DNA of 64,000 nt from Undaria pinnatifida (GCA_012845835.1 JABAKD010000011.1:13725214-13789213); one strand, 5' to 3'. Positions 45,285-55,554 are shown, numbered from the stretch's first letter. Notes: generated by a model not told the origin, from the sequence alone. Numbers and translations: made by a program.

Positions 45285-45450
45285 GTGGCGTGGTATGGTA
45301 TAGAAAGCATTATGACCGCCTTGTTGGGGGAATCCGCCTTATTCGTTCCGGGCTATGGGTGCCCTTTCCCCCTCGCGCCAAGCAATTTTGACCGCCTTGT
45401 ATCGGGATACCGCCTTATATAGGGATACCGCACTAATGGGGGACCCTTAC
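45285..45450 (+). repeat. CCGCCTT-family element
   Basis: GGTATGGTATAGAAAGCATT, ATGACCGCCTTGTTGGGGGA, GCCAAGCAATTTTGACCGCC and TTGTATCGGGATACCGCCTT, with CCGCACTAATGGGGGACCC at the end. Confidence 0.75.
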
Positions 45451-45984
45451 TGTATTCAACAAGTTGGGAGGTGGGAAATTTTGGCGAAAAGTTTGGTCGA
45501 AACGTCAGAACCTCTTAATACCTTAATGATGAAACTGGGGTATGACTCGCTATGCGTTACGAAACAATTCAAGCCTGGCCCAAAATAAGAATTCCGCGTG
45601 CGTACTGAACTATTCTGTAGTTCAAGTTGAAGTTGCTGTTGCGGGTGGCTGGAACGATGAAAGAGGACTGAGCGGGGACTCTCCTCATCTACCCCCCCCC
45701 CCCCCCCTCCCTCACTATCCCTATTGCATGGGATTATGTGTGGAATGGGTATTCGAAAATTTGGCCAACCTGAGGTTCGAGCATTGTGATAGAATCCATT
45801 TTTGAGAATTTCATATTAATATGTTGATAATTTTATTATTCTGTGTGGTTCCAGTGTGTCGATATAGTTACGTTCCGTATCCAGCACGTTTGGCGTCGCA
45901 TTGCCGAACGTTTGCTTTTTTTTTCTGCTGCGTTTGCATGTTTAAACTTTGCCTCGTAGTTTGTGACCACAGATCGCTAGTGTC

Positions 45985-46073
45985 TTAACCCCTTTAGAGC
46001 CCCGAACCCCTCCCTATACTAAATCCAAGTAATTTTGTCCCCAAAAACGGGTTTCCAGTTGTAAAGGGGTTAA
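45985..46073 (-). mobile_element. piggyBac-like MITE, 89 bp, reverse orientation
   Basis: TTAACCCCTTTAGAGCCCCG at the left and TTGTAAAGGGGTTAA at the right. The inverted termini and the TTAA flanks are perfect. Confidence 0.87.
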
Positions 46074-46074
46074 T

Positions 46075-46140
46075 GAGCTGTGAGATAGGCCGAAAAGGAT
46101 GTTGAAAGCTGCGTGTGATAATTTCGATCGCGCGTGTATA
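46075..46140 (-). repeat. Hairpin repeat family copy (reverse)
   Basis: GAGCTGTGAGATAGGCCGAA, AAGCTGCGTGTGATAATTTC and GATCGCGCG, immediately next to the MITE above. Confidence 0.65.
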
Positions 46141-46404
46141 CTAGCTACTGCTGTAGTCTACACCCTCGTGGATGATGTCTAGGATGAAGCATCGGCACGA
46201 TGACTGGATTTGCTAGATGTCGATGGGTGCCTAGAACGAACGATGTAGTACGAACGGCATATGCCACTCTTCCATAGGCCTCGAATAACCAGTACCCACA
46301 ACAATGCTACCCTAAAATATCGAACCCGACCTATCCCCCCCCCCCCTTTACGCCATTTATGGTGAAACATTGCTCAGATGAATCACGCCGAAACAAGCCG
46401 GAGT

Positions 46405-46585
46405 ATCTCGCAGCTTGCAAAGACCGGCCAGTATCAACCATTAAATTGATCGAACTCACAGCTGGCGTAGTTGAAACAAATTTGTAAGATATACCCGGTG
46501 TAATGGCCAAACAAGCCGGAGCATCACGCAGCTTGCGAAGATGAGAATCGGGCCTTGAATGCACCGAACTCACAGCTGTATGATA
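46405..46585 (+). repeat. Two adjacent hairpin repeat copies
   Basis: CCGGAGTATCTCGCAGCTTG...GAACTCACAGCTGGCG (46399-46465) and CCGGAGCATCACGCAGCTTG...GAACTCACAGCTGTAT (46508-46577). They form a tandem pair with a period of about 110 bp. Confidence 0.75.
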
Positions 46586-46739
46586 CGTACAAATTGATTT
46601 TTTTTCATGACTTATACTGGTACCCGGTAGATAGTATTAAAACATGATGGACTCCATTAAAACCCCACTTTTCAATACCAGGAAACACCATCGCCCCCTG
46701 TGGTTTTGTGGTAAACCTCGTATCACCTGGTACAGCAGT

Positions 46740-46990
46740 ATGGGTCCCCCAATAGTGCGGTATCCCGGTATAAGGCGGTATCCCGGTATGAGGCGGTATC
46801 CCGGTATGAGGCGGTATCCCGGTATAAGGCGGTATCCCGGTGTAAGGCGGTATCCCGATATAGGGCGGTCAAAATCGCTCGGCGTGACTGGGGCATTGCA
46901 CTCATGACCCGGATTGAATACGGCGGCTTCCCCCCACCGCCCAATAAGGCGGCCATGTTGCTTCTCTATACCACACCACACCACCGCCTT
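46740..46990 (-). repeat. CCGCCTT-family element with an internal 17-18 bp tandem array
   Basis: Six to seven units of GGCGGTATCCCGGTATAA or GGCGGTATCCCGGTATGA (46757-46865), then GGGCGGTCAAAATCGCTCGG and TATACCACACCACACCACCG. In other copies this unit occurs only once or twice, so it has expanded here. Confidence 0.85.
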
Positions 46991-47489
46991 ATACCGTGCT
47001 GGCGGGCTCCTACCGTAAAAAGCGTGTGTGCGATACGCACATTTCGACCCAAGTCGACGAGGACGAAAATCCTTGTTGGGCTAATAGTGAAGGCGTGCTC
47101 CGTTGTGGGGGGGGAGGTGGGGGCATGCTGTTACCCCGGATCTGAGTATACGAAAAGGCAGGGAGCTGGAGAATAAACTCGAAGATGGGGGAGGGGGGGG
47201 GGGGGGCAAATGTTTTTCCACTCTGAATCCTACTGGTTGGTGGGTGGGATACGGACATTATTCCACTCTTGACTCATACGAAGTGTGCGGTATGTTTCGC
47301 TGTGGGAGACTGGCGCCAAATGCTACTTGAGGGAGGCGTGTGACCATTTCAATAATACAGAAATGTTGCCGTGTTTTCGTCGCAGCTGATAGGTACCTGG
47401 TACAGTGTGGTAGGTGTCACGCTTGTAGGATATTTAGGATGTTGTATGAGCGACGGTTGTATATACCCGCGACGTTAGGTGTGGTGTTG

Positions 47490-47560
47490 GTTTGGTTTTG
47501 GTTGAGTTTCGTTTAGTCTAGTTTAGTCTAGTTTAGTCTAGTTTAGTCTAGTTCGGTTTT
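47490..47560. repeat. TTTAGTCTAG minisatellite
   Basis: Four to five units of GTTTAGTCTA with a degenerate GTTTTGGTT prefix. Confidence 0.9.
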
Positions 47561-47814
47561 GTTTTCGTTGTAACAGTGGGGAAGGCGGGATAGACCGGAA
47601 GGATTAACATTTATCATCGGCGGGGGTGTCGGTGGGCAGGGTAGTCAAGCCGAGCGGGTAGAACGTAAAACATCAGGCATGCCCGAAGCTTTTTGCAGGC
47701 GCGAGCCTGGTGCATGTGCTAAAACTGTGTGTATATACACGAACTCTATTTCTTTTTTTCCATTCCTTCTGTTTTCTTTGCTTTTTTTGCTTCGTCTCCC
47801 TCCCTTTTCTTATC

Positions 47815-48056
47815 TCGGATAAGGAGCCTTATATCACCCCCTCCCGTCCCCACTCCGGTGCCTACCTTGTTTTTACCGCGAAAACGGTTCAACATTTTAT
47901 TCTCTCGTCGACTGTCGTCGATTTTGTCCCATAGGCGTCATGTGTGTGCCTAGTTTTATGGAAAATGTCTACTGGGGGGCGGCTCAAAGGCGCGAAATCG
48001 ACCTTGTGATGGCAATACGATGATTGTCACCAAACCACCGGGGACGCCGGTTTGGG
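47815..48056 (-). repeat. SINE-like family A, degenerate reverse copy
   Basis: A tail-like CGCGAAAACGG and CTCTCGTCGACTGTCGTCGA part, and a head-like CCAAACCACCGGGGACGCCG at 48032-48051, in reverse order. The internal parts are diverged. Confidence 0.45.
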
Positions 48057-48229
48057 CATACAGCAATGTTATACCCCCATCAAGACCACCCTATGCCAAG
48101 CCAATTAAGACACTTTTGTATGGTCATATATGTTGCTACTGCAACAATGATGCCATGATGCTATACTAATAAAAGAGTTCCAACTTTTTTCGTGACGAGC
48201 CGATTTACCTGGTCTAATCTCCCGAAATG

Positions 48230-48321
48230 CCTTGACCATTTTTGAGCCTCAAAACCCCTCCCGATGCTAATTCCAAGTAAACTGCACCCAAACATGGGTT
48301 TCCAGTTGCAAATGGCTTAAA
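48230..48321 (-). mobile_element. Diverged piggyBac-like MITE
   Basis: TTGAGCCTCAAAACCCCTCC, GCTAATTCCAAGTAAACTGC and ATGGGTTTCCAGTTGCAAAT correspond to the reverse family consensus with about 20 percent differences. The right flank reads CTTAA. Confidence 0.7.
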
Positions 48322-48429
48322 CCGGGTGGTCTCAAAACCGGTACACCACTGCTGTAGGTGAAGCGTTGTGCTTGCAACGCGCTGGACATTAGGCGTACCG
48401 TACAAAGTCGAAGTAACAGACCGCGGTTT

Positions 48430-48600
48430 AACCCCTTGAGTGACCGCCGCTTACAGTAAAACTAGTATATTGTGGCCATCCCTTGACACGCCAGACATGA
48501 TCCTTGACCGCCCCTTACTCTAAAACTAGCATATTGTGGCCATGCCTTGACGCGCCAAACATGGCCCTTGACTGGCCGCCACCTACACGAAGACTATTTT
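48430..48600. repeat. Tandem pair, about 65 bp unit
   Basis: CTTGAGTGACCGCCGCTTAC and CCTTGACCGCCCCTTACTCT each lead into AAAACTAGTATATTGTGGCC / AAAACTAGCATATTGTGGCC and CCTTGACACGCCAGACATG / CCTTGACGCGCCAAACATG. Confidence 0.85.
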
Positions 48601-48765
48601 TTGGGCAGAAATCACAACTACCTATTTACCAAGTGTCAAACAACCAGCCGGATTCTTGCTCGGCCAGTCAAAATGAGCATGGAACCGACGCAGACCCGAC
48701 CAGAGCCCCCTCCCCCCCCCCCCCCCTCCCCCACCGCGTCCGCTGCTGTTCTCCGCCCTCATCAG

Positions 48766-49006
48766 CATGATCCGCAAGGCTATTGTGACGTCCGTGTTCC
48801 GCACAATGCAGCAGCACGATTCAGGGGCGTTTCCGGGGCGAGCGGGTGGAGGCGGCGGGCCCATGGGGGGAGGGTGGTCAGACGGCACCCTAGCTCACAC
48901 GACGAGCGCGGGCAGATATGCAGAGGTCGAGGCTGATGCTGCGTCGTGCGTGCTGTGGTGTACCGTGGCGCTCGGGTACTTGGTGTGCGGTCGTCCCAGG
49001 GAAGCG
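48766..49006 (+). CDS. Zn2Cys6 zinc-cluster protein, exon 4
   Basis: The acceptor CCGCCCTCATCAG is preceded by a C-rich tract. AG plus C gives Ser218, then MIRKAIVTSVFRTMQQHDSG, a Gly-rich loop (GGGGGPMGGGW), and the helical stretch YAEVEADAASCVLWCTVALG ending GRPREA. The donor GTGAGT starts at 49007 (phase 0). The helix ASCVLWCTVALGYLVCGRP followed in exon 5 by VVGYVQLAHEAL suggests paired amphipathic helices as in TPR-like solenoids. That comparison is inference. The alternating Gly-rich insert could be a flexible loop. Confidence 0.84.
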
Positions 49007-49777
49007 GTGAGTTTTATCCGTGTGTGAGGCGTCTTGGGCGATGGGGACAGGGGGAGGGGTACGTTGGAGGCGTGTGCGAGACGTGTTGGGTTTTAGGGGA
49101 TCGGGTAGTGTACGGTCGTCTCAGGAAAGCGGTGGGTTTTTTGCCGCGGCTTGTCTGCCTGCCTGCTTGCCTGCCTGCCTGCCTGCACACGCTGATTTCT
49201 GACGGCGTTTTCTTCTTCTTGCTCTAGGTGTTTGATTTTGCTTGATTTTTGTGTTCCTACGACCATGGTTTGTTTTAGTTTTTCGTGAGAGGCTTTCTTC
49301 GACCCAAGAGTTGTTGGCGCCTGTCTTATTACCGTAGAATATGAATGTAGGAACAGCAGCAGCAAGTGAGGGAGGTTAGGAGGGGGTACACCAGGGGTCT
49401 TCCAATAAGGCGGTATCCCGATGTAAAGCGGTCAAAATCACCCCGGCTCGTTTTTTCCTCTTTTTTAGCATCAGGAATGCGAGGGAAGTGCTACTGCCTA
49501 TCGTACTGCTGTGCCGCGATTGTTTCCCCTTTGTTAGGCTCGATTTTTTTTGCCATTTCGGCAACCCGAACCTTAGACGAGACGAGGCTGCAGATGTGGT
49601 TGAGGGGGGGGGGGGCGGCGGCACTGCGCAAGCTGCTGTTCTGCTGGCGTCGAAAGCGCGCCATAAAATGTTTTTGGTTGTTTTTGTGGAAGCTCGTCGC
49701 AAGTTGGGGCTGGTCGGTTCGCCACTGGCGTGGGTTCTCTGCCTTGCGCTGGCGGGTTAACTAACCAAGGGCGCTGT

Positions 49778-49797
49778 GGCTGTTGTTGTTGTTGTTC

Positions 49798-49856
<59 letters not shown>

Positions 49857-49912
49857 CTTGTTTTTCTTGTTGTTGTTCTTGTTGTTCTTGTTGTTCTTGT
49901 TGTTCTGTTGCC
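49778..49912. repeat. Long (TTG)n microsatellite
   Basis: About forty GTT/TTG units with a few TTC interruptions. On the minus strand it reads as polyglutamine, but it lies in an intron of the plus-strand gene and no splice-consistent minus-strand gene surrounds it. Confidence 0.95.
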
Positions 49913-49919
49913 TTTATTG

Positions 49920-50300
49920 CTAACGGAGAGTGCTTTCTCCGCTGTCGGTATGGTAATTGGTGTTGTTTTGTTTTGTCGTTGTCTCTGAACGACATTGCTC
50001 TGACCGCTGTTTTGCTGCGTTTTGTTGATTGTGGAACTATCTGAGAGTGGCCGCTGCTGTTGCCATAGAGTTTTTGTACGATACCTCTTCAACTAACTGA
50101 CTTAGAGTGCTCTGACCGCGGATGTTTTTTGTTTTGGTTGATGTCGCTTCTGAAACTTACGGAGAGTGCCGTGACCGCCTCCGTTGTTGTCGTTGTTGTT
50201 AATGTGTTGCTGATGTCTCCGAAGCTACAGGCGAGTGCTCTACCCGCTAATAGTTTTGCTTCGCTTTCTGTACTATCTGAGAGTGCTCTAACCGTTTTGT
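49920..50300. repeat. About 60 bp minisatellite with a GAGAGTGCTCT core
   Basis: Cores at 49924 (GGAGAGTGCTTTCTCCGCTG), about 50041 (GAGAGTGGCC), 50104 (AGAGTGCTCTGACCGC), 50160 (GGAGAGTGCCGTGACCGC), 50232 (GAGTGCTCTACCCGC) and 50280 (GAGAGTGCTCTAACCG). The GAG..CTC core is a small inverted repeat. Confidence 0.7.
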
Positions 50301-50346
50301 CGTTCATGTTTTATGTTCCCTCTGCCGGCTCTGCCTCTGTACACAG

Positions 50347-50420
50347 GTGGTAGGGTACGTGCAGCTCGCCCACGAGGCGTTGGCGCTCTGCGTCAAGAAT
50401 GCTTGCGCCGAAACAGCCAG
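50347..50420 (+). CDS. Zn2Cys6 zinc-cluster protein, exon 5
   Basis: The acceptor TGTACACAG precedes 50347. The exon reads VVGYVQLAHEALALCVKNAC and ETA, ending with an AG overhang (phase 2) before the donor GTGAGA at 50421. It is a single amphipathic helix of 24 residues (299-322). It is short, but the phase, both splice signals and the helical character fit. Confidence 0.82.
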
Positions 50421-50984
50421 GTGAGACTAGCTCGAGTTTCTACGTAAACGTCTTTTTTTCTGCGTTCACTCGTGTTTCTAAGATAACGTTTTTGTTTGTT
50501 GTACGTATATTAATAGTTGAAACTATATACCAGGTGCTCGTTTAGGCTGGTTTTTGTTGCGCTGTTGCCAAGCTTTTTAGCTTTTCCTATGATTGTTTTG
50601 AAGAATTCCCCCTCCTCTTTTTAACTTGGCTGCCCATGGGGTTTCAAGCCAACCACATCACGAAGGGGAGGCTTGCACACACGTATTTTTCCATTATTTT
50701 AGTTTGCGCCATTCCTATTACCGTAGTGTCCGGAAGATGTGAGGTCGTTGCATGTCCGGACGAATGTGGTTTACGAATTTATGGTGTTGATGGGTTTTTT
50801 TTTCTGTACCCGACGAGGAACATACGGAAGCGAGTTGCACCGTGCGGTTGCTGCACCCACGTTTTTTTCGAGAAAATTACTCGGAATTAATGTAGTGCGA
50901 AAATAATTGCAGCAGTGAAAGGGTTGCAACTAACGACTTAAGTCGACTGTTGATATTTATAATTGGCTGGCGTTAGTAGTCGAC

Positions 50985-51400
50985 TAAAGTCAGGCGAGCG
51001 AAGCGAGTCAAAACAGAATCCCCCTGGCCGAGGGCCCCCGCTGGAGGATCTCGCCGTGGGGATCTCGCTGAAGGCGCCGCCGGAGGCAAGAAGTACGTGA
51101 TTTAGCACAAATGTACACTCAAAAAGCGTACCAGGTATGATAACTCGGCGAACTTTAGCCCTGGGTGTGATCACGAAACGGGTACGTTTTTGTTTGTTTC
51201 GTGATCACACCCAGAGCTAAATTTCGCCGATTTATCATGCGCTTTTTTAGTGTACAAATAAAATGTACCTGTTTCGTGATCACACCCAGAGCTAAAGTTC
51301 GCCGATTTTTCATACGCTTTTTGAGTGTACAGTTGTGGTAAGTCGCGTATTTTCTTCCTCCCGCGGCGCCTTCAGCGAGATACCTCCAGCGGTGTTTGTC
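50985..51400. repeat. Inverted repeat flanking CGTGATCACACCCAGAGCTA
   Basis: The left arm 51050-51178 reads GCTGAAGGCGCCGCCGGAGG, TGTACACTCAAAAAGCGTAC and CTGGGTGTGATCACGAAAC. Two right-arm units (51200-51265 and 51270-51335) are its reverse complement. The left arm carries TACCAGGTA at 51129-51137, absent from the arm at 51313. Confidence 0.85.
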
Positions 51401-51643
51401 TCATTTGATCAGACTTAACCGGGATGCACCAGCAATATGCACATGCCGCCCCCATTTGGAGACCTCTCAGTGGTATTACATTGTGTCGTAACGGTCAATA
51501 CTCGTGCGGCATGCCGTGGTACACCAGTAAAATAACACAAAAAAAACGCGTAGAAAATAGACTGGCATCTCTTGGACGACAGCAGCATAGAACACCATAG
51601 ATTTTTCATCGTGGGTGGTTCAAGAACGGTTTATAGTCAAGCC

Positions 51644-51678
<35 letters not shown>

Positions 51679-52540
51679 CGGCCGAGGCGGGGCTCCCTGA
51701 AGGCGCCGCCGGAGGTTAATGAATAATACTGATACTGGATTTGGCATTGTTTTACACTCGAAAGGTATAGGAACAGTCGGCCACGTTCAGCTCTGGGTTT
51801 GATAACAGAACAGGTATACATTTTTTAGTTCGTTTCAGTTGATCATACGTTACAGGGATGCACCATAAATATATAAATGTGGACAAGCGGTCCTCGTTCG
51901 GGAGTCTGTCACCGCATTTCGTTGTGTCGTTACGGTCAATACTACCCGTGAGGCATGCAGTAGCACACCACCAGTAAAACGACAAAAAAAAAGCGAGGAA
52001 AGTGGATTGGGATCTCTTCGATGACAGGCGACGACAGGAACATGTAGAAGAATATAATGTTTATCGTCGGGAATTCAAGAACAGTTCATAGTGGAGCCTA
52101 GGAACTCCCCCCCCCCCCCGTCCCGGCCGTGGAGCGGCCGCTGACACCGCCGCCGGAGGTTAAAAATGCTGGATTTAGCATTATTTTACACTCGAGGTAT
52201 GGGACAAATCGGCCAAGCTTAGCCCTTGGTGTGACCACGAAACAAGCACATTTTATTTAAAGTTCGTCTCAGTTTATCAGACGTTGTAGGGATGCACCAG
52301 AAATGTGGAAATGCCGTCTAAGTTTGGGGACCTCTCGCCGGTATTACGTTGTGTCGTTAGGGCAAGTGCTCGTGCGGCACGTAGTAGCACAACACCAGTA
52401 CAAGACGAGCACAAACGAAAACGCGGAAAATAGGCTGTAATCTCTTTTACGACAGGAGCATAGGGTATAGATTATTCATCGTCGGCGATTTAAGAACGGT
52501 TCGTAGTTGAGCTAGCAAATACCATGTCATGTCATGCCCT
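51400..52540. repeat. 434 bp tandem repeat, about 2.6 units, with poly-C tracts
   Basis: GGGATGCACC recurs at 51421, 51855 and 52289, exactly 434 bp apart each time. Each unit has a GTGTCGTnACGGTCAATACT-type block, ACACCAGTAAAA, a GATCTCTT block, CAAGAACGGTT or AAGAACAGTT, and CGCCGCCGGAGGTTAA. A poly-C run of about 28 occurs in unit 1 (51650-51677) and about 11 in unit 2 (52108). Confidence 0.9.
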
Positions 52541-53534
52541 CCGTGGTATTAGATGAGTTACCGTTAATATTATTCTTTATAACGAATACACACAAAACCA
52601 TTATGTGCCCTATCATACAAGTTTTTATTTCTGAGCCATATGGTCTTCGCTGAATAGACACGCAGCTCAGAGCGGGCATCGCTCAAATACCCGAGCCAGA
52701 GGCGCTTACCATCCACAGGGCACTAAACATACTATTAATAAGGGGAGAGACGCAGCACTAACGGCACAGTCGATGGCGATCGGTTGATGCGGCATGAGTT
52801 GCAGAAGACCTCTCTGTGTGCTCGTAGCGTGGTAGTTCTACTTGGAGACGCCGGGAAATGCGCACCCCGTACCAATCACACCTTCCTACAACCAAGGAAA
52901 CCCCAATACGAAAAATAGTTGGATAGTTGGCCCCGCCGCAACTAACGATAATACCTACCGGGCGACTTACTATTATAGGTTGGAAGCTCTTGTCTCAATG
53001 TCAACCATTGCACGCATCAGACAAATCATAACTACTAGTGTAACCCCATGTCGTAATATAGATTTTACGGGTGGCAGGTAGAACCGCTGATTTGTATGAT
53101 CTGTAAAAATCCCGGATCATGTTCGCTGGATGGGATCTGTGTGACACGGCTCTTGCGCACATCTTGGCCGCGTGCGATCTTGAACGATACAGGTCTCACT
53201 AAACATAGCACAGTGTTGCTAGCGTAGCGTAGCAAGAAGTGGGAGGCATGCTAGGATAGAGGCGCACTTTTTTTTTTTTTTTTCGGAGGCTCCTCACTGA
53301 GCTCGATTACCTCTCTCGAAAACAAAAATTGGGGGGAAATGGGGGGAAATGAGAGTGCTACTCGATGAACAGTTGTAGGGCTATGTACGAGGTACCTGGT
53401 ATTCAACAAGAAATTGTTCCGACGAAAATGGCGAAATTCCAGCAATTTTGGGCTAAGGAGCCGCGTCAATCTTGACACAAATTCAGCCGAAACGGGTATT
53501 CTGGGACATAATACGAGGCGTATTGCAAACCCCT

Positions 53535-54112
53535 ACATCTATGCGACCTGAAGCTGTTGAGAACCCTTTTGCGCCCCCCCCCACCCCCCACCCACCCCCT
53601 CGAACACTCCGCCCTCTCCTCACTGGTTGTACGACTTACAGGATATACATGATTAACTGGTGCATTCCTTCTAAATCCGTCAGATTTATCCCCTTGAAGG
53701 ATTGTTATAGTTTCCACGCACATTTTTGAGTTGCCCCGCCCTTCCCCCCCCCCCCACCCCCCCCACCGCTCCCTCTTGTTCAAATCCATGCCCCCACGCC
53801 CTGAAAACGCCGCCCTCCCCTCACTGGTTGTTCGACTTACAGGATACACTTGATAAACTGATGCACTTCGTTCCACAGCTGTCAGATTTTGTCCCCCTCA
53901 AAAACGAGTTTTATAGTTTCCGCGCACAGACTGACGAACATCACCCTGTTGACCCTGATAGCTACACTGTAGTTGTAAGGGGAGTCGCTGACCTATATCC
54001 TTACTGAATACACACAACCCGTAATACACGCAATCGGAGTATCACACGCAGCTTGCAAAGATGAGTTTCGACAAAATCTTCGATCTCACAGCTGGAGTGC
54101 TTTTTATTTTTA
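53535..54112 (+). repeat. Longer repeat element with hairpin family at its 3' end
   Basis: CATCTATGCGACCTGAAGCT, a poly-C stretch, TTGTACGACTTACAGGATAT, a second inner copy (53815 onward) and the hairpin unit GTATCACACGCAGCTTGCAA...CTCACAGCTGGAGTGC at 54030-54105. It matches 21538-21935. Confidence 0.8.
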
Positions 54113-54350
54113 TATTTTTCTGGGGAAAGGAAAGCGCTACTCGATCATGATCAGTTCCATGGCCTAATGAGTACCCCCGCCCCACCCCCCACCCCACCCC
54201 CCACCCCGCTTTCGTCCGCCCCTCCCTCCGGCTTGTGTTTGACGTCAACACATTCTTGACATCCCCGGCGCGGTGTCTGGACGATGGTCATGAATGCCTG
54301 GTACGCCGACCCGGTGTTTGTACGGTGGCTATGGATGTCTGTTTCCGCAG

Positions 54351-54396
54351 GGCGGTGACGGCAATGGCGCTCGTACAGAACTTCTTGGGCAACGAG
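54351..54396 (+). CDS. Zn2Cys6 zinc-cluster protein, exon 6 (micro-exon)
   Basis: A 46 bp exon. The acceptor TTTCCGCAG precedes 54351. AG plus G gives Arg323, then AVTAMALVQNFLGNE. The donor GTACGC starts at 54397 (phase 0). It continues the helical pattern (MALVQNFLGNE) into exon 7 (VLFDNYVKIAAAIV). It would be missed by length alone. The phase agreement on both sides and the continuous helix are the evidence. Confidence 0.8.
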
Positions 54397-55344
54397 GTAC
54401 GCCGACATTTTAAAATAATATCGTAGCCGCTTTGAGGCCCACATAGCAAGGGCGCCCATCCGTACTGGTGTTGGTGTTGTTGTTGGTGGTGGTGGTGGTG
54501 TTGGTGGTGGTGGTGTAAGGCGGTGGCCCTCTCGGCCTTACTGTCTTACCAAACACCAACAATGAAGCAGGGCACAAACGAACGAGCGAGTGAGCGGACA
54601 CAGACAGGGGCTGGGTCCGCCTTTCTCTTATTGAACCCATTCATTAGCCACGTGTGGTCATTAGGGATACAATTGTTTGAATTCGTGTGGTTTCATTTTC
54701 GCGGTGGAATTTGGGTTTGGGGTATCCCTCCGCTAAGACCACCCGGTTTAAGACTTTCCGGTGGATAAGACCAGAGAAGTGGGGCTTGCGATACTTGTAA
54801 GCGTCTACCAGTATCATAGCGTTAGCCCGCAGCAGCACAAGAAGGATCATGCTGCGCCCACCCCGTCCCTTACGAGCCTTTGCATGGCTGTGGCTCGGCG
54901 ACGAATTTAATGGTTGCTAACCTCCACTGGCCGATGCTGAAATCGTCATTTTTTGGTGAGCATTTACTCGGCCACCTCTATAGCCTGTAAGTAGACGTGT
55001 GAAGTCCAACCGACTCACAACGTCAATGTTTGCCGATGAAACGATCACTGGGATTGCGGTGGTGGGGAGTAAACACCACCCCTACCCACCCCTACTCTTG
55101 CCCGCCTCCGCCGTTAACTCCTTCATTGTTATTTTCCATGTTTCTTGGGCGCATTGTCGCCCGTTCAGAACTGCACCCACGTTTTTGGGGACACATTACT
55201 TGGAATTAATGTGGGTTACATTTTACAGTGGTGAAAGGGTTAGCGGCGACAAGACGTTAATAGCGTCTTTCGTTGTTCTGTTGTTTTTTTTTTCGCGGAT
55301 TTTTTCCGATTTGTTTGGGCTTGTCTTAACGGTGATGATGGCAG
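54397..55344 (+). other. Intron 6 of the zinc-cluster gene
   Basis: 948 bp. It contains a GGTGTTGGTGG tract (54465-54515) and a segment CACGTTTTTGGGGACACATT with ACTTGGAATTAATGTG (55185-55215), distantly like the MITE core and repeated at 50860-50905 and 57003-57035. Confidence 0.8.
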
Positions 55345-55416
55345 GTTCTGTTCGACAACTATGTGAAAATCGCGGCGGCTATCGTGAAGAGGCTGCCCGT
55401 CGAAGACGTCCCCATG
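55345..55416 (+). CDS. Zn2Cys6 zinc-cluster protein, exon 7
   Basis: The acceptor TGATGGCAG precedes 55345. The exon reads VLFDNYVKIAAAIVKRLPVE then DVPM, and the donor GTGAGC starts at 55417 (phase 0 both ends). FDNYVKIAAAIVKRL is the second helix of a pair with exon 6. The end of the exon is partly duplicated at 55531-55554. Confidence 0.82.
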
Positions 55417-55530
55417 GTGAGCTAGGGTGGGAGGCTAGGGTGCCGCTGTTCTCGATCATATGATGTGCATGCTTTGAGTGATGTGTGTGATGTGTGCGTC
55501 TTGTGTCGTGTTTGGTTTTGTATGATTTTC

Positions 55531-55554
55531 GCCCCTGTCGAAGATGTCCCCGCA
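55531..55554 (+). pseudogene. Fragment duplicating the end of exon 7
   Basis: CCTGTCGAAGATGTCCCCG reads PVEDVP in frame, as does the end of exon 7 (GTCGAAGACGTCCCC, 14 of 15 bases shared). The donor is not kept. Short, so moderate confidence. Confidence 0.5.

Larger units (their letters stand above)
43338..48765 (+). other. Intron 3 of the zinc-cluster gene, 5.4 kb
   Basis: Contents are a cluster of three overlapping TACCAGGTA-type sites (43453-43479), a GGGTCGGGTC-rich element (43495-43710), two MITEs (44161, 45985), a further diverged MITE (48230), ACCAGTTAGCTG-type degenerate repeats (44330-45140), two CCGCCTT elements, hairpin repeats (46075, 46405, 46500), a TTTAGTCTAG minisatellite and SINE-A fragments. 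No additional exon is needed or seen. Confidence 0.75.
49007..50346 (+). other. Intron 4 of the zinc-cluster gene
   Basis: 1,340 bp. It contains a TGCC tract (49160-49190), part of a CCGCCTT element (49400-49440), a long TTG microsatellite and the GAGAGTGCTCT minisatellite that runs up to the exon 5 acceptor. Open frames of glutamine or valine repeats here are microsatellite artefacts. Confidence 0.8.
50421..54350 (+). other. Intron 5 of the zinc-cluster gene
   Basis: 3,930 bp dominated by an inverted repeat (50985-51400), a 434 bp tandem repeat (51400-52540), a GATC-rich tract (53085-53190) and a hairpin-ended element (53535-54112). No exon is needed between residues 322 and 324. Confidence 0.8.

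Noticed and set aside
49573-50092. Polyglutamine / polythreonine minus-strand frames
   Set aside because: Produced by a long TTG microsatellite in intron 4 of the zinc-cluster gene. No flanking splice sites form a gene.
53726-54007. Conserved-looking frame with LSDFVPLKN and FYSFRAQTD
   Set aside because: The similar text at 21541-21753 is explained by the DNA-level repeat; it contains no known domain, and reverse copies lack open frames.
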